A stretch of DNA of 64,000 bases from Cladorrhinum sp. PSN259 (lineage: Eukaryota; Ascomycota; Sordariomycetes; Sordariales; Podosporaceae), in NCBI GenBank assembly GCA_033725935.1, contig MU867064.1:496001-560000 (forward strand). The letters are read 5' to 3'. How positions within the stretch are numbered: the stretch's first letter is position 1; the number at the start of each line of letters is the position of its first letter. Positions 46,251 to 58,601 of the stretch are shown piece after piece. A program made the translations under genes and the position numbers. A model generated the notes under the pieces. The model was not told the origin of the DNA. It saw only the letters and a program-made list of their open reading frames with translations, and did no database searches.

Positions 46251-46799
46251 ATGGCCACCACGCAAGCAGCCCCTTCTTCAGCCCCCTCATCAACCTCCGA
46301 CCTCCAGTCCCTCACAGAAGAAGGCATCTACGTAGCCCTAACTTCCGACCACCTAAACTACCAATCCATAATAGACCGCGTCCGCTCCCCCTCAGCGGGC
46401 GCCATCGTCATCTTCGCCGGTACAACAAGAGACACATTCGACTCCCACCGCGTCTCTCACCTCTCCTACCAAGCTTACGTCCCTTTAGCCCTACGCACAA
46501 TGCTATCAATAGCAACTTCCATCAAATCCAAACATCAACTAAAAGGAATCGCCATGATTCATCGTCTGGGCACCGTACCCATCGGTGAGGAGAGTATTTT
46601 GATTGCTGTCAGTTCCCCTCATAGACAGGCTGCCTGGAAAGCAGGCGAGGAGGCGCTAGAAGAGTGTAAAGACAAGGTTGAGGTTTGGAAGAGGGAGGAG
46701 TTCGTCGGTGGCGAGGGGGTGTGGAGGGCTAATAGGGATGGGAAGAGGGGGGAGAAAGTTGAGGATGGTAAAGAGGATGGCAAGAACGACAGGGAATAG
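46251..46799 (+). CDS. MOCS2B: Molybdopterin synthase large (catalytic) subunit, MoaE / MOCS2B / CnxH, 182 aa
   Basis: Transfers sulfur from the small subunit to precursor Z to form molybdopterin, the cofactor of nitrate reductase. Single exon. Motifs in order: TSDHLNYQSIIDRVRSPSAG, AIVIFAGTTRDTF (the conserved GTTRD turn), HLSYQAYVPLALRTM, AMIHRLGTVPIGEESILIAV and SSPHRQAAWKAGEEALEECK. The last is followed by KVEVWKREEF, which holds the catalytic lysine pair, and then GVWRANRD. The C-terminal ~20 residues are a Lys/Glu/Asp tail. Length is typical of fungal CnxH. It is cytosolic. Confidence 0.95.
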   Translation: MATTQAAPSSAPSSTSDLQSLTEEGIYVALTSDHLNYQSIIDRVRSPSAGAIVIFAGTTRDTFDSHRVSHLSYQAYVPLALRTMLSIATSIKSKHQLKGIAMIHRLGTVPIGEESILIAVSSPHRQAAWKAGEEALEECKDKVEVWKREEFVGGEGVWRANRDGKRGEKVEDGKEDGKNDRE

Positions 46800-47762
46800 G
46801 GCGTGCGATGTGGGTTGCTGGAATGATGTGACGAATACATGAGCATATGATGTGTTTTCAGCGATGGGTGGTCACCAGGCTTGATCTGGTTTTGATGATA
46901 AATTCTGTGAGTATGACATTGGTGAGGTCTTTGGTGTGGGCTTCTGCCAATGTGGCACGAGATCAGATGTGTAATGCACCATCATATTCTAGTAGAAAGA
47001 GACCATTTACTTGTCCCAAAAAGAAAAGAAGGACAGAGCGAAACGCGCGGAATTGGAATGCTCGATTGCACAAAGTAAGGCTCTGTTATGTTCTACTCTG
47101 GAAAAAACGTAAAAGATCTGACTACCTTTGTTGTGCTACATGCTTCAACTGATCATCAGCTAGCTTTACTGGCCTTGTTGAACTGGCCAAAACATCGACT
47201 CTGTCCAACGCTAAACAATAAAATTAATCAACAAAATCCATATATAGAACCCTTCTTTTATCCCCCCGATATGTGCCCTCTCATGACTCCAGCTTGTTGT
47301 CAGCGCACTTTCAGTCGTTGCAACACCTGTTTTAATTTCTCCAAAGAACACGAAACGCACAGAGAGAAACTCGGTAAAACCTAATGAGAAGTCCATGTAC
47401 CGCCAGCAACACGCAGCTCTTATGGAAGCTCTCAGAAATGAGTAACACTCCCAACATCTCCGCTTGTTTGCCCATCCACCTTTGCGGTTACCCATGTCCC
47501 TCTTAATCCACATATATCTCTCTCATTCATTCAAAACGATAATCGCGTACAAAATGTGTAACCCCAAAAAGACAACTTTCCCAGGCCATGACTTACACAT
47601 TCCAAAAAGATAAACAGAAAACAAAAGATCCTGAAAGGCTTCCTCCAATATTCCATGATAACTCCCAACTCCTCCCAAAATATTCCTGGTACCCAAATAA
47701 GTCCATCATCATCCCTTGCACTTCGTCCCCCTCATCGTCTTCTCCCCATATCATAGCAAGTG
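46800..47762. other. Convergent intergenic region, 963 bp
   Basis: 3' regions of the MOCS2B (+) and OPT (-) genes. Short overlapping frames only; nothing supported. Confidence 0.5.
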
Positions 47763-50343
47763 TTATGGCCATGAAGAAGGCCCAAAAGACTCTCCAAGCG
47801 GAGGCTTCTTCTGTATCGCCTTGGTCAATCTATCGAGAGTAGCCAAGGCCTCCACATTGCCGAACCACCTAGGCGCTTGCGTGTCGCTCAGGTACAAAGC
47901 GAAAAAGATGACTAGCGTCGACACGATAAGCCCGCAGTCGAGTGCAGACGACGTGACGTAGTTGTAGTGGAGCCACCAGCCCGTCTTGCGCCTCCTGATA
48001 AAGTAGTTGAACGCCGTTCCGACCATTCCCCAGCAGTAGTAAATGAATACAGTAGCAGGTGGCATCCAGCCGGAGCCGCCAAAGAAGAGCGGCATGTTGA
48101 CATAGCGCCACAATGATCGTGGGTACCGGCGGGCAAAGAACCAGGTGATGATGGGCGCAACGGCGCCGACGAGCCAGAACCATTGCAAAGCGCTGTACAG
48201 AGCCTTACCGGTAAACATGCGGGCAGGGCCGATGGCGCCCCAGACGATCGAAGCCGTGTAGAAGACGCGTGCGCTTGGGCAGTTCCAGTTGTGGACCTGG
48301 GTTTCGGAGCAGACGTCGGGAATGGTGTCGAGGGCCCAATTCATGACAGTGATTTGGACAATGGCGGACCAGATTGAGGCTACAAGCTGGGACCAAAACA
48401 TGACACGAGGTGGAACCTTCATATAGTGGCCGAGCTTCAGATCCTGGATGAAATACAGAGCCTGAGACATGCTGAGATAACCATAATTCTTGAACATCAT
48501 CATGGCGAGCGGGCGGCCGGGGAGCATGTAGCCAATGACGAACTCTGTAAGAACGTTAAGGCCGAGCTGAATGTTAGTTATGGCCTGGACGATACCAATG
48601 GGAATGGTCCAGATGAGCGGGATGAGCATGCAAATAACGTATGCCCACCATGGGAAATCGGTTGGCCAAGCGCAGACAACGGCAAAAGACGCCCCGATCA
48701 TGATTACGAAGAGGACGCTGTACCACCAATCCGGAGCGTCGCGGTACTTCTTCATCAGCCGCATGTGCACGTCGTCCTCTTGCGACCGTGCCAACTTCCA
48801 CTGGTTAACGATCTCTCGGCCGTGATATAGGGCGACGTGCGTGATGACAGCGGAGACCGCAGCGAAGGATAGGCCGTACGAAAGTGCAAACTGTGTTGGG
48901 AGGTAAAGCGGTGAATACGAGTTGTACTTGGCCTCGTCGAACAAGCTGTTGGGCCCCAGGATGCGCGATACATTGTATGTGTTGCCAAACCGGTCATAGG
49001 CATGATTGTCCTGGACTGGTAAGTACTCCGAGTACCACAAACCGGAGTAGTGGATGCCGATGGAGATAATGACACTAAAGACGGTGACACCGCCGACAAC
49101 GTTGGCGATAGCGTGGAATGGTGGAATCAGGGGCGACATGAGATAGCCCGAAATAACGCCCCAGTCCTGATACTATTTAGCATTTGCCCGCGAGGGGGTT
49201 TTGGACGAAAGACTTACAAGAGTGAAGGGGAACAGTCCGTAACCGCTATACCCACCAAACAGCTGGTTGACGATGACGTTCTTGGGCCATATCCAAGTGA
49301 TCCAACAGAACCACGAAAGGCCTTGGAAAAGGTATCCGGGGAGCCAGTACCACAAAAAGGAGCCGGTAAATACCAGGAAGAACCATCTATACCTGCCGAT
49401 GCTCCAGCCGTTTGCGCGAGCAGGGTCCGAAGGCGAATGGTCGTGGAGTGTGTAGAAGAGAGTGCAGTTCACCAAATCGGTGGGCCAGATCATGGCAGCT
49501 GGCCAGACCAAAAACCTCCTTGCCAGGCCTGCCAGACCATAGCCAGTGCAAAGCGTCGTGATACCAAACATGATCTGCCATAACCACCCAAAGTTTTGAC
49601 CATACCACATCCTCTGGGCAATGATGACATCGGTCGCATATAAAGCGCCACCACCATACGCTGCCTGTTAATGTAAGTCAGTTTTGTTCCCAACACTATT
49701 TTGACAACTCAACCTACATTTGACATGACAACAATAATGACATGCTCCTTATAGTTGAAGGGACCTGGTCGTAAATTGAACTTGAGACCCCACAAATTCC
49801 ACACTCGATCCGGGAAGATCAGATCCCAGATCAATCCCAGGGGATAGGCGATAAGTTGAACAACAAAAGTGGTGAGCATGATGCTTGGATTTCTGAGAGA
49901 CAACAGCATGTTGACTGCGGATCCAAGAGTGCACAGCAACATTCCGATTGTCCATGCTCGAATCGTGTTTGCTGGCATATCGACATCGAAATTTCGTACC
50001 GAAGCTCGTACCTTGAATGAGAAGACATCATGTTAGAATAGCCGACTCTCCACCGCATTTTCGCCACTTGAAGAGAATAACAACACACTTCTGGATATGG
50101 CGAGTTATCCTCAGCCAAAATCTGCTCAATCTCGGCGCCCTTTTCGGCATTCTGAGTGTTTAACGCAATGTCGACCTCCTCCAATTCGTCCAGTGGTAAA
50201 TTCGGGTCTAATCGGTGCATCTTTTCGAAGTGCTTCAATGATTCCAGCCCACTCGATTCCGCCTCGAAAGAGCCGTCCACGTCGGCGCTCACATTCTCCT
50301 CATCGCGCCGTCGGCGAAATAACCCAAAGACTTTTGGTGCCAT
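47763..50343 (-). CDS. OPT-family oligopeptide transporter, 799 aa
   Basis: Proton-coupled plasma membrane importer of small peptides (or related substrates such as glutathione). Exons 50089-50343, 49718-50011, 49218-49664 and 47763-49166, phase 0 at every junction. A hydrophilic N-terminus of ~80 residues precedes the family entry motif NSPYPEVRASV, after which ~14-16 hydrophobic helices follow. Recognisable motifs are YKEHVIIVVMSNAAYGGGAL, YGLAGLARRFLVWPAAMIWP, the NxxxFYxxLHDHSP loop, YCWGMVGTAFNYF and the C-terminal YNYVTSSALDCGLIVSTLVI. The usual SPYxEVRxxVxxxDDP signature has VDM where DDP is expected, a mild divergence. It sits alone, with a 3.4-kb gene-free region upstream. Confidence 0.95.
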
Positions 50344-53300
50344 GTTGCCTCTTTCTTCAGTGATTTCCTTTCGTTGACCCCCTTGGCTGTGCAGGCGTGC
50401 TTGGGGAGTCTTGACCCACTCCGTGCTCTCGGCTCAACGAGGCCGGTCAAGCAAGAGGGTTTTGTCAAGACACGCAGTCGTTGTCGGCGCCGTTCGTCGG
50501 CGTCGATGTTGGCGTGTTAAAATTTGTGACTCGAATTTACGAGGGGAAAAAAAGAAAAAGGAAGGAGAAAATAACCAGCGATGGCGCAAGCGAGGCAAAG
50601 ACAGGGGGGACTATGAATCAATGTATATTATTGCGCCTGGACATGGCTACCTCGTGCTCATGCGCAGATCACTCCCAGTGAGCGGGGACTGGGTTGATGG
50701 TCAACTGAGAGGAATGGGGGAGGTGGGACTTGGTATCATAAGGGAAGAAGGGGAGGAATGGGTGTGTTCAAGGCAAACAGAACAGTGGCTTTTGGCGTCG
50801 TCTGGGCGGGCGGGGGGCACTGCAGGATCACTGAACGGAACGACGCGGGCACTCGCTCCTCTCTTGAAAACTGAAGGAGGGGCGCCGTCTTGGTTGTCCT
50901 GCCCCGTACTTCTGGAAGTTCAACTTCCCCAAGACTTCCCCAGAGCACACCACCCAGCACGGCTTGACGATGCAAGGCCCCCCAGTTTATCGCTGACCTG
51001 CCTAAATTGGTCTGATGGCTGGTTGATGGGTCGAGATGACAGGGATTACAGCGGGGGTCGGTCCGCCCAGAAGAGCCAGCGATGGGACAGCCATGATGAT
51101 CCATGTCTGGGGCAATGGCCAAACGGCTGCTTGTTCCTTGAATTCCCGTCAGGGCCGTGTCGTGATGCGATAACACTAATGCGTGATTTGATGCATGGAA
51201 GCTGTCGTCGTTCTTGTCTAGAAGCGACCAAGAAAAAAGAGAAGGGACCTTGGGATCGTCAAATCGGCGACCGGCTGAGATGGATGGAAGATGGGATCGC
51301 ATTGGGAAAACTCGGAGGGCCGATGGCGCGCCCACCATACAGCTCCAAGCAAGCGATGTCGCACTGGGGAATTCCTCCTTCAGAACGCCTTTCAGACCAT
51401 TTCCAGCCAATGGCGGGGACGGCTGAGCTGGCTCCTGTTTAATATCGGCGACCCATGAATGCTTCTTATCTCCCACGCACACTCCCGCCCTTCCCCCAAG
51501 AAAATGGTCGAGACCTCGGCGCCGCGCCGTACATAATGTGTGTGCATGGGCGAAATGTGGCCAATGTTTCGAGTCGCGAAATCAATGCGGAATCGATGCA
51601 CGAGATCGATAGTTTGGGACTGTCGAAACTTGCCCGAACAGAGTTGTAAAATCCCGATAAGGAATTACACATCAATTGAAGAAATCCCCCAAAATCGGCA
51701 ATCGTCAGGAGTCAATCCCGTTCGTCGGTTTGGAAGTCCCGTCACAAGCAAAGTCAAAAATGCACATTGCGTGGGGCGGCAACTTGGAACCAATAGCCGG
51801 GGTCGCACACGCCTCTGCAGCTCCGTTTTTCCTTTTTCCCTTCTCTGATCAACGGACTGACTACATTGGCGATTTGGCGACCCCGGAGCTCACTGCTTGC
51901 ATTGGGTTAGGCTGAACCGTTGCATGACGGACATCTCTCAGCCCAGCATACCGATTGACTTGGCGAAGCAAGCCTTGTGCAAAACGGCGATATCTTTACT
52001 CTAAAGTCTATTGTTCGAGGGGAAATTGGCAATCATCTCGCATTACCATGTCCTCGATCGAGAACTCGGCCTCGAGACCGGAAACCAATGCTGAAGTATG
52101 GCCCTCAACAGCACAATCACCACCAACAAATGCGGCGAAATATGATGGAATGCGTCAATCTCTCTACGGATATCTTTTCAGGAATATTCAAGAGTCCCAT
52201 GGTTCCAGTCGTCGCCCAGCACCGCACCTTGAATCCTTCAACGAGACCCAAGATCGGGGAACTGCAGCTAGAGCTAGAGCATACGACGCAAATAGTTGAT
52301 TCGACGAATTGGATGTCGAGGATCTTGCCGTGCCATGCACCACCGCAGGGGGTTTGGGGAGTGGGTGGGAGAGGTGTCGGTGTCGCATTTGGAATCGCTG
52401 CCGCTGTCACGAGTAATCCGAAGAGATATACAGAGGATCAGAGGACACCCCAAGCAGAGGCCATTGACATCACTAACGACGACTGCGAAGCAGCTGAACA
52501 GTTTTCGGTCCAAGTCTCACTAGATTCTCAGGGCTGGGAAGCCGAAGGCTAAGATGGCGTCGTCGCTCTAAGACATCAAATCATCGCTCGGCGACCTGCT
52601 TTTCCGGGTTTTCTTCATACATAGGGTTCGGCACTCTCTCCTTGGCATTCAAGAGGCTCTCTCTGTATTCCCTGACGGGATACCTTTTGGGAACTGAGCT
52701 GCAGGCACGGTGCTGCATAGCTTATTTTTAATGTCCTCATCGAGGATGCAGTGCACACACTCGTGCAACCGAGGGAACCCAAGCGTCCGGATTCTTCTGA
52801 CTCCTTTTCTCACACTCAGAGACGCTTTGAACCATCCTCCGTTCCAGCCAGTAAGCCATTTCCAACATTCCGTCTCTTGTCTCGAACCGTCCTGGGAGCA
52901 GGGAACCAAAATAGTACCGTATAGATTGGACCTATTGGGGATTTTGTGGGCACCTGAGCCTCTCCCGGCTATTTGCGATATATTAACCCGGCACCACTAC
53001 ATCGCCGTGGCTGCCGACGCACGCGAAGAGAGACAGATCAGGTCTCGGCCCTCTGCATCCTCTGTGTGGAACAACACCGCATCGCTTCTCGGCAGTCAAC
53101 AGACAAAAAACCACGAGGGCCCAGGGCATGATCCCGTTCGTTGCGGGGAAGGTCGATCTTCAAGAGACCTTGAAGCTCCTGGAACACAAATCTGGACCAG
53201 ATACAATAAGTCGTACCGAGAGAGCACACTAGTCGTCGAAACATCAAAGCACTGACCAACTCTGTGGAAAGTTTGGTAGTGGCCAGATCAATATTATCTA

Positions 53301-53787
53301 CCAAAGTCGCCCGGCAGATTTTGCCCCCATGACAAAGCCAAACTCCGAGATGGATGGCAATATATATTGTCCAACGTCAAGTCACGTTGGTCGCTTACAC
53401 AATGACCGTTGGGCGTACTGCACACACGAACGTGAGCATGTAGGACTGGAGTTCGAGCATCCAAAGAAAATCATGACCATGTTACACATCTTGGCTGGTC
53501 TTTTATTAATGAGCACATCCCTTGCAGAATGACGATTCACGAGTCTAAAAGTAGATGCCACAAGTTCCAGCACACATAGGAAGCTGAAGAATCCCTTAAA
53601 ATTCATCAATTGAATTTATGTTGGGACAAGGTATCGAGAAATTAGGGATGAAGATGCCGGGAGATACCGAGACAACCATAACATTACCAGTTGAAGGAAA
53701 AGTGAAAGTGATATCCGGTGACGATTGTAAAATATTTTCAAAAAAATCGAAAAAAGTAAGGAAGTATTTCTTTTACAGAAATTGATC
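50344..53787. other. Gene-free region upstream of the OPT gene, 3.4 kb
   Basis: Open frames up to 343 codons (50,411-51,442 +) and 248 codons (50,736-51,482 -) overlap each other, have unlike-protein composition (runs of charged or Cys/Trp residues) and no domain or splice structure, so I reject them as genes. The region likely holds the OPT promoter. I see no transposon, terminal repeat or RIP-like A/T bias. Confidence 0.5.
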
Positions 53788-53876
53788 GGGGCCACCCGGG
53801 GATTGAACCCGGGACCTCTCGCAGGAATGTTTAGGGTGAACCCTAAGCGAGAATCATACCACTAGACCAGCGGCCC
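53788..53876 (-). tRNA. tRNA-Pro(AGG) with a 17-nt intron
   Basis: On the minus strand a 7-bp acceptor stem (GGGCCGC with GTGGCCC, discriminator C) encloses the D arm GGTCTAGTGGTATGA, the anticodon stem CTCGC/GCGAG and a T arm CCGGG-TTCAATC-CCCGG. The anticodon loop is TTAGGG-intron-T with AGG at positions 34-36, reading proline CCU (and CCC after A34 to I34). The 17-nt intron lies after position 37, the canonical site, and contains CCCTAA, complementary to the anticodon region as expected for tRNA splicing endonuclease recognition. Confidence 0.95.
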
Positions 53877-54651
53877 TTTGATGATTAGATACTAACCATT
53901 CCTGAAACTCGCCTTGAGTTAGGCTCATGCTCGCCGAGAACAGTCTCAGAGGCCATCAAGAATGAGTTCCATGCTCTTGAAGAGTAATAGAAAGTCATGG
54001 GAGGTTAAGGCGTGATGATAAGGGCTCTGGACCAAAATGCGTAGACAGAAACTGTTACACACTGTATCAATATCATACAAAAGAGCAGCTCCTGCTGAGA
54101 GGTTATCGTTGACCGTTCTGGTTCAAAAAAAATTGAAGGCAGAATAGTATTCAGTAAGAATGCAAAGACTTCTGGTTACTGCATTCAATGGGATGGCTAA
54201 GATAAAGGTTATGAAATGGTGTCATATTGTACGTTGTAGGGAGCCGTGGCAGAAGCGGTTGAGATGAGGAACAGATAGGAGGCAAGAAACAAATCTGAAA
54301 ATGCTCTCTCCGCTATGTCATACAATTTATACAAGCACAAAGATTAGTACCGATGGGCCATCACGACTTACGATAGTTGATCGACAGGTGCCACGAAAAA
54401 AAGGTATTGTGGTACTTTTGGCCTTTGGGATGCAGTTACTGTCGTCTTGACTGATTCAAACGCAAATCAGTTTCAGGAATCACAATATGGGTTATCTTTA
54501 TCGATGGATTTATGATTCTTACTGGGTAGTTTTCTGAGCGACTTCAAAGTCATTTGTGTGCTAGAAATAAAAACCAAGGCAGAGAGCTACTGATTTAAAA
54601 GGTGCTCCGGTAACAACCACGACATAACTTCTGTTAGAATCATGGTTGAAG
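53877..54651. other. A/T-rich intergenic region, 775 bp
   Basis: Between the tRNA gene (-) and the small secreted protein gene (+). Noticeably richer in A/T than most of the window. No gene; presumably the promoter of the secreted protein. Confidence 0.45.
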
Positions 54652-55170
54652 ATGCGACTGCCACAATATCTCATCAGTCTCTTCCTCCTCACAGCTTCCT
54701 CCCTCGTCGATACAGTCGCTCCACCAGCTCAAGGAAATCTGAGACACCTCCCCGAGCCGAACGATCAAGTGAGTATCAACAAGCGTGGAAGTCCTCTCAG
54801 CGCGCTCCCAGGCCTCATATTCGGTCTTATGCCCCAAATTGTCGATGTAGTGAATGAGGAGAATGAGGAATGCAAATTCACGGAACGGGCAAGGGAACTC
54901 ATATGCCGCAACTGGGCGTATGGAGAGTGCTTTGACGTGCTAGATGATAGAACCATTATTTTTTGCGACAAGACAAAGGCAGCAACCGCGATGCCAACTA
55001 TTGCAGTCACAGTTGAGGCCCCTTCTGCGACAGCGGTGGGAGATGCAACTGATAACATAAGTGATACTCATGCTTCAGGCACTCAGGCTTCGGGCAGTCA
55101 AGCACAGCTGCCGGCTCCAATACTTTATGTTGCTGCTTCTGGTATAATTACCGTAGAACGAGGGATGTAG
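54652..55170 (+). CDS. Small secreted cysteine-containing protein, 172 aa
   Basis: No known family. The N-terminus MRLPQYLISLFLLTASSLVD is a clear signal peptide (basic n-region, hydrophobic core), with cleavage expected near TVA-PP. A dibasic INKR-G site at residues 42-46 suits Kex2 processing of a propeptide. Four cysteines at 74, 85, 93 and 105 (spacing 10, 7, 11) could form two disulfides. The C-terminal third is Ala/Ser/Thr-rich and ends in a short hydrophobic patch (PAPILYVAASGII) that looks like a truncated GPI-type signal. I chose the ATG at 54652 because it begins directly at the signal peptide. An effector-like or cell-wall protein is possible; this is inference. Confidence 0.7.
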   Translation: MRLPQYLISLFLLTASSLVDTVAPPAQGNLRHLPEPNDQVSINKRGSPLSALPGLIFGLMPQIVDVVNEENEECKFTERARELICRNWAYGECFDVLDDRTIIFCDKTKAATAMPTIAVTVEAPSATAVGDATDNISDTHASGTQASGSQAQLPAPILYVAASGIITVERGM

Positions 55171-55813
55171 GAATAGCATAATGCAACTTCATAGCTTTCT
55201 CGTTGAAATGGACGAGGAAGGTATTGGAATCTGGTGAGCTTGGCTGTCGGTTCAAGATTCCAGGCTGTTATTATTTTTGCTGAATATTTCAGTAACATCT
55301 TGGAGGACGTTTCTTAAATAGACTGAAAGTGGACGTACATAACACAATATCTAATGGAACCTTGTCCTTCTTCGTGACCAACAAGGTTGAAATGTTGAGA
55401 GATTGTGTCCTGGAGGGACGTTCAGGGTTCAAAACGATACATCTCTCGAGATACACACAACCCTGGAATTAGTCCCCACCCGAAGCCCCAAGGTTACGGT
55501 GAATTACCGTAATTGATGACGGTCATTTCTGGAAGGGGGCTAAAGTCAATACATCAATACCATCATCAAACATCACCAATAGCCAGGAAATATATGCACC
55601 CGGCAACTCCTCAAATCCACATCAACCACAGTCATTCTGAGAGGGTGCCATGACAGCATGATAAGCCAGAGCAGAACACAACAACAAAGTTAAAATAAAA
55701 GCATACCAGTGTAAGAAAATGGAGGGCTTATTTATCGGGCGCCTCATCAGGCCCAGGGCATCACTTCTCCAGTAATTATTCATCTTCAAACTGCCCGCGG
55801 CCAAAAGATAAGA
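55171..55813. other. Intergenic, 643 bp
   Basis: 3' UTR of the secreted protein gene and promoter of the HAD gene. No gene seen. Confidence 0.5.
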
Positions 55814-57266
55814 ATGAAGGTTAATCAGTTATTTGTTGCTCTGGTATGCAGTCCCTTGTCCAGCTTGGCGGTCCAAGGGGTGAGGGCTACCGCTCGTTCA
55901 AGGCCTACAGGCGCAAGCTCTAAGGCAGCGAGGGGGTTCAAAACGGGTCTCGCTGAGAACCTGAAGAAAGACTCAAAAGAACCCCCTGCGTTTGCTTTTG
56001 CCTTTGAGTGAGCATTCCCCCCCCCCCCCCCCTCCCTCCGTTCAATCCGCATTGGTGGCTATAATACTGACACGAAGAAAAGCATCGATGGAGTGCTGCT
56101 TCACGAAAAGAAGCCGATTCCCGGCGCCGCCGAGACTCTTCGCCTCCTCAGTGAGAACAATATCCCATACATCATGCTCACCAACGGAGGAGGAAAGCGA
56201 GAGGCGGAGCGCGTGGCGGACTTGAATGACAAATTAGGTGTCAAGATCACCACGGAGAGCTTCGTCCAGTCACATACGCCCTTCCAGGAGCTGCTCAAAG
56301 GTCCCGACAGCCTCCGGGACAAGACAGTCCTAGTAACTGGCTCAGACTACGAAAAGTGCCGCGACATTATGCTCAAGTACGTCGCCTACTTCCCTGCCTC
56401 ACTTCCCTTTCAATAACACCTTAAACTATACTCACCTTTTACTTTTCCACAGCTACGGCTTCCGAAACGTCCTAACACCAGCCGACATCTTCGCCTCCCA
56501 CCCCTCGGTCTTCCCCTTCCAACCAGTAACAAAAGCAGAGCTAAACGGCATCACCCCTCTCCCAAAACCAGTCTTTGGCAAAACCCACACGGACCCAGCC
56601 TCACCAGATCTCAGCAAGCACCTAAAAATCGACGCCATGTTCGTCCTCAACGATCCAAGAGACTGGGCCCTAGACATTCAAATTTTTGCAGATTTACTGC
56701 TCTCCCATCAGGGGTACATGGGCACCTACTCACGCAAGAACGGTAATCTCACCGAACCGAACTGCGGGTGGCAGAGAGACGGCCAACCGAGACTCTACTT
56801 TAGCAATGCAGACCTGTTCTGGTCTGCGTCCTATCACCTGCCTCGATTCGGGCAGGGTGCTTTCCAGTCTGCGCTCGTGGGCGTGTGGGACCGCATAACG
56901 GGCGGCCACGAGCTTCAGAGAGCCTGTATTGGAAAGCCCTTCGGGGAGACTTACAGGTTCGCAGAGAGGATGCTGAGTGCCCACTGGAAGAAGAATCACA
57001 AGATTACGCAGGATAAGAAGGTCGAACTCAAAAGCGTCTACATGGTTGGTGATAATCCCGAGAGCGATATCGCGGGAGCCAACAGGTACAGGAGCAAGAA
57101 CGGGACGGAGTGGGTCAGTGTTCTGGTCAAGACTGGTGTCTGGAATGAGACCATGAGTTTGCCTTTTACGAAGGAGACGGAGCCAAAGAAGATTGAAGCG
57201 GATGTGAAGAGCGCCGTAAAGTGGGCTTTGGCAAAGGAGAGGTTCAAGGTACTTGGGAAACCGTAG
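55814..57266 (+). CDS. HAD-superfamily phosphatase, CECR5/HDHD5 type, 433 aa
   Basis: Class IIA haloacid-dehalogenase-like hydrolase, probably mitochondrial. Exons 55814-56007, 56083-56376 and 56453-57266, in phase. The basic N-terminus (VRATARSRPTGASSKAARGF) suits an organelle presequence. Motif I is FAFDIDGVLL with Asp65 and Asp67, the Asp65 codon being split by intron 1. Motif II lies at IPYIMLTNGGGKREAERVAD. The cap has NVLTPADIFASHPSVFPF and a long insert (GHELQRACIGKPFGETYRFA supplies the conserved GKP lysine). Motif IV is MVGDNPESDIAGAN. Length and the LTPxDIxxxxP element match the eukaryotic CECR5 subfamily. The natural substrate is unknown. Confidence 0.93.
56017..56032 (+). repeat. 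C16 homopolymer in intron 1 of the HAD gene
   Basis: Sixteen consecutive cytosines lie just after the donor of the 75-nt intron. The opposite strand is a G16 run able to form a G-quadruplex. Such runs are prone to slippage and to sequencing error. Confidence 0.85.
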
Positions 57267-58601
57267 AAAATCATGCGTGATGGTAAACGTTGGCCGCCCT
57301 AGCCTCGGTGCAGGGTTAGACAAATAGGATCATGTATATATTGTTTTGGAACCCCATTCTAAAGCAACGGCTCCTACCCTAGAATAGCTGCATAGGAGGT
57401 ATTGATATCCTAACTGGACCCGGAAAAAGTGACGCTCAATACTTTACACCCTCCCTCTCTTTCGCAACCTCACCCCGATACCAATTAAACACGAGCAATA
57501 CCACGACTCAAAGAAAACGGGAGTTCATGGAGTTTTCCTATGCAATACAAGATTGTCCGGACCTCCGATCCCACTGACCCAATCTAATGCCAACGAGCCA
57601 GTACTGTGACTCCGCACAACTTCACATGGTACAGCTAAAAGTCATGACATGACATATGTGCCATATTGACATTATCCCTGGGTCTGGCTCCTTCTCCTTT
57701 TCCCAGTCACATTACTCCCCAGACATAATGTCCGCCACCAAAACCAGCCCATGTAGCATCCACAAAATCCACTTCCCCCAAAAGTTTGCCATCAACAAGA
57801 AATCCCACAGTAAAATGAACGCAATGTACAAACGACAAATGACAAAACCATCCTTCCCAATTGGGTTGCTCCCTTACTCACATCCTCTTATCGTCTTCCT
57901 TTCGTCCTTCTTTCTATGCTATCCATTCCCCCTCCCCATGTTCGAATGATTGCAAGCCACAAAGTCCGAATCAAATGTATCTAACTCTTCTCATCCGTAC
58001 GTGGAAATTAATGTAAAAATACGCCTGATTCAACTCTCATGATTTTGTCTCACACTAAACACCCTTTCGTAATTTCCGCTTCGACATTTCTCCAGACAAG
58101 GAAAAGGCGAAATGGAAATGAATGCAGTTCCCCAATAACAGTCTTGTCGTCATGACCAAAAACGCCTCGCCGCTCAAGATGAGAGAATACAAAAGCAGTA
58201 AATACAGAGTCTTTTTCTTTGTCTTTTGGTCGTATTCAAACATATGCTTCTCGTTGGTTGATTATGTTGATCCAGATGTTGCCTCGAAGGCAGAAAAGGG
58301 TGATCAACGTGGTGTAGAAGTATTATTGCTGCGCACTTTCGTATAAAAACAAAAAAAGAGAAGACAGTCATCATCCCGATTCGATGCCCCTCCGCCGTAA
58401 ACATGGAATAAATGTTGAAACAACCGCTAATGCAGATACCAAAGCATATCCCGAAATCCGACATGTCAAATCCGCTCCGCAGATCAGTTGCGAGTGGTAT
58501 GTACCGTGATCCTATCATGTAATGTTGATATCAGGTCATCTTGTCGAACAAGAGCCTTTCGTACAAGGTTGATTACAGTCGAAAGATTACATGTACTGGA
58601 A
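57267..58601. other. Convergent intergenic region, 1.34 kb
   Basis: Between the HAD gene (+) and the coiled-coil gene (-). Only short, domain-free frames; presumably 3' UTRs and spacer. Confidence 0.5.

Noticed and set aside
50411..51442. 343-codon open frame (+)
   Set aside because: Overlapped by a 248-codon frame on the other strand, odd amino acid composition, no domain and no splice signals; a chance ORF in G/C-rich DNA.
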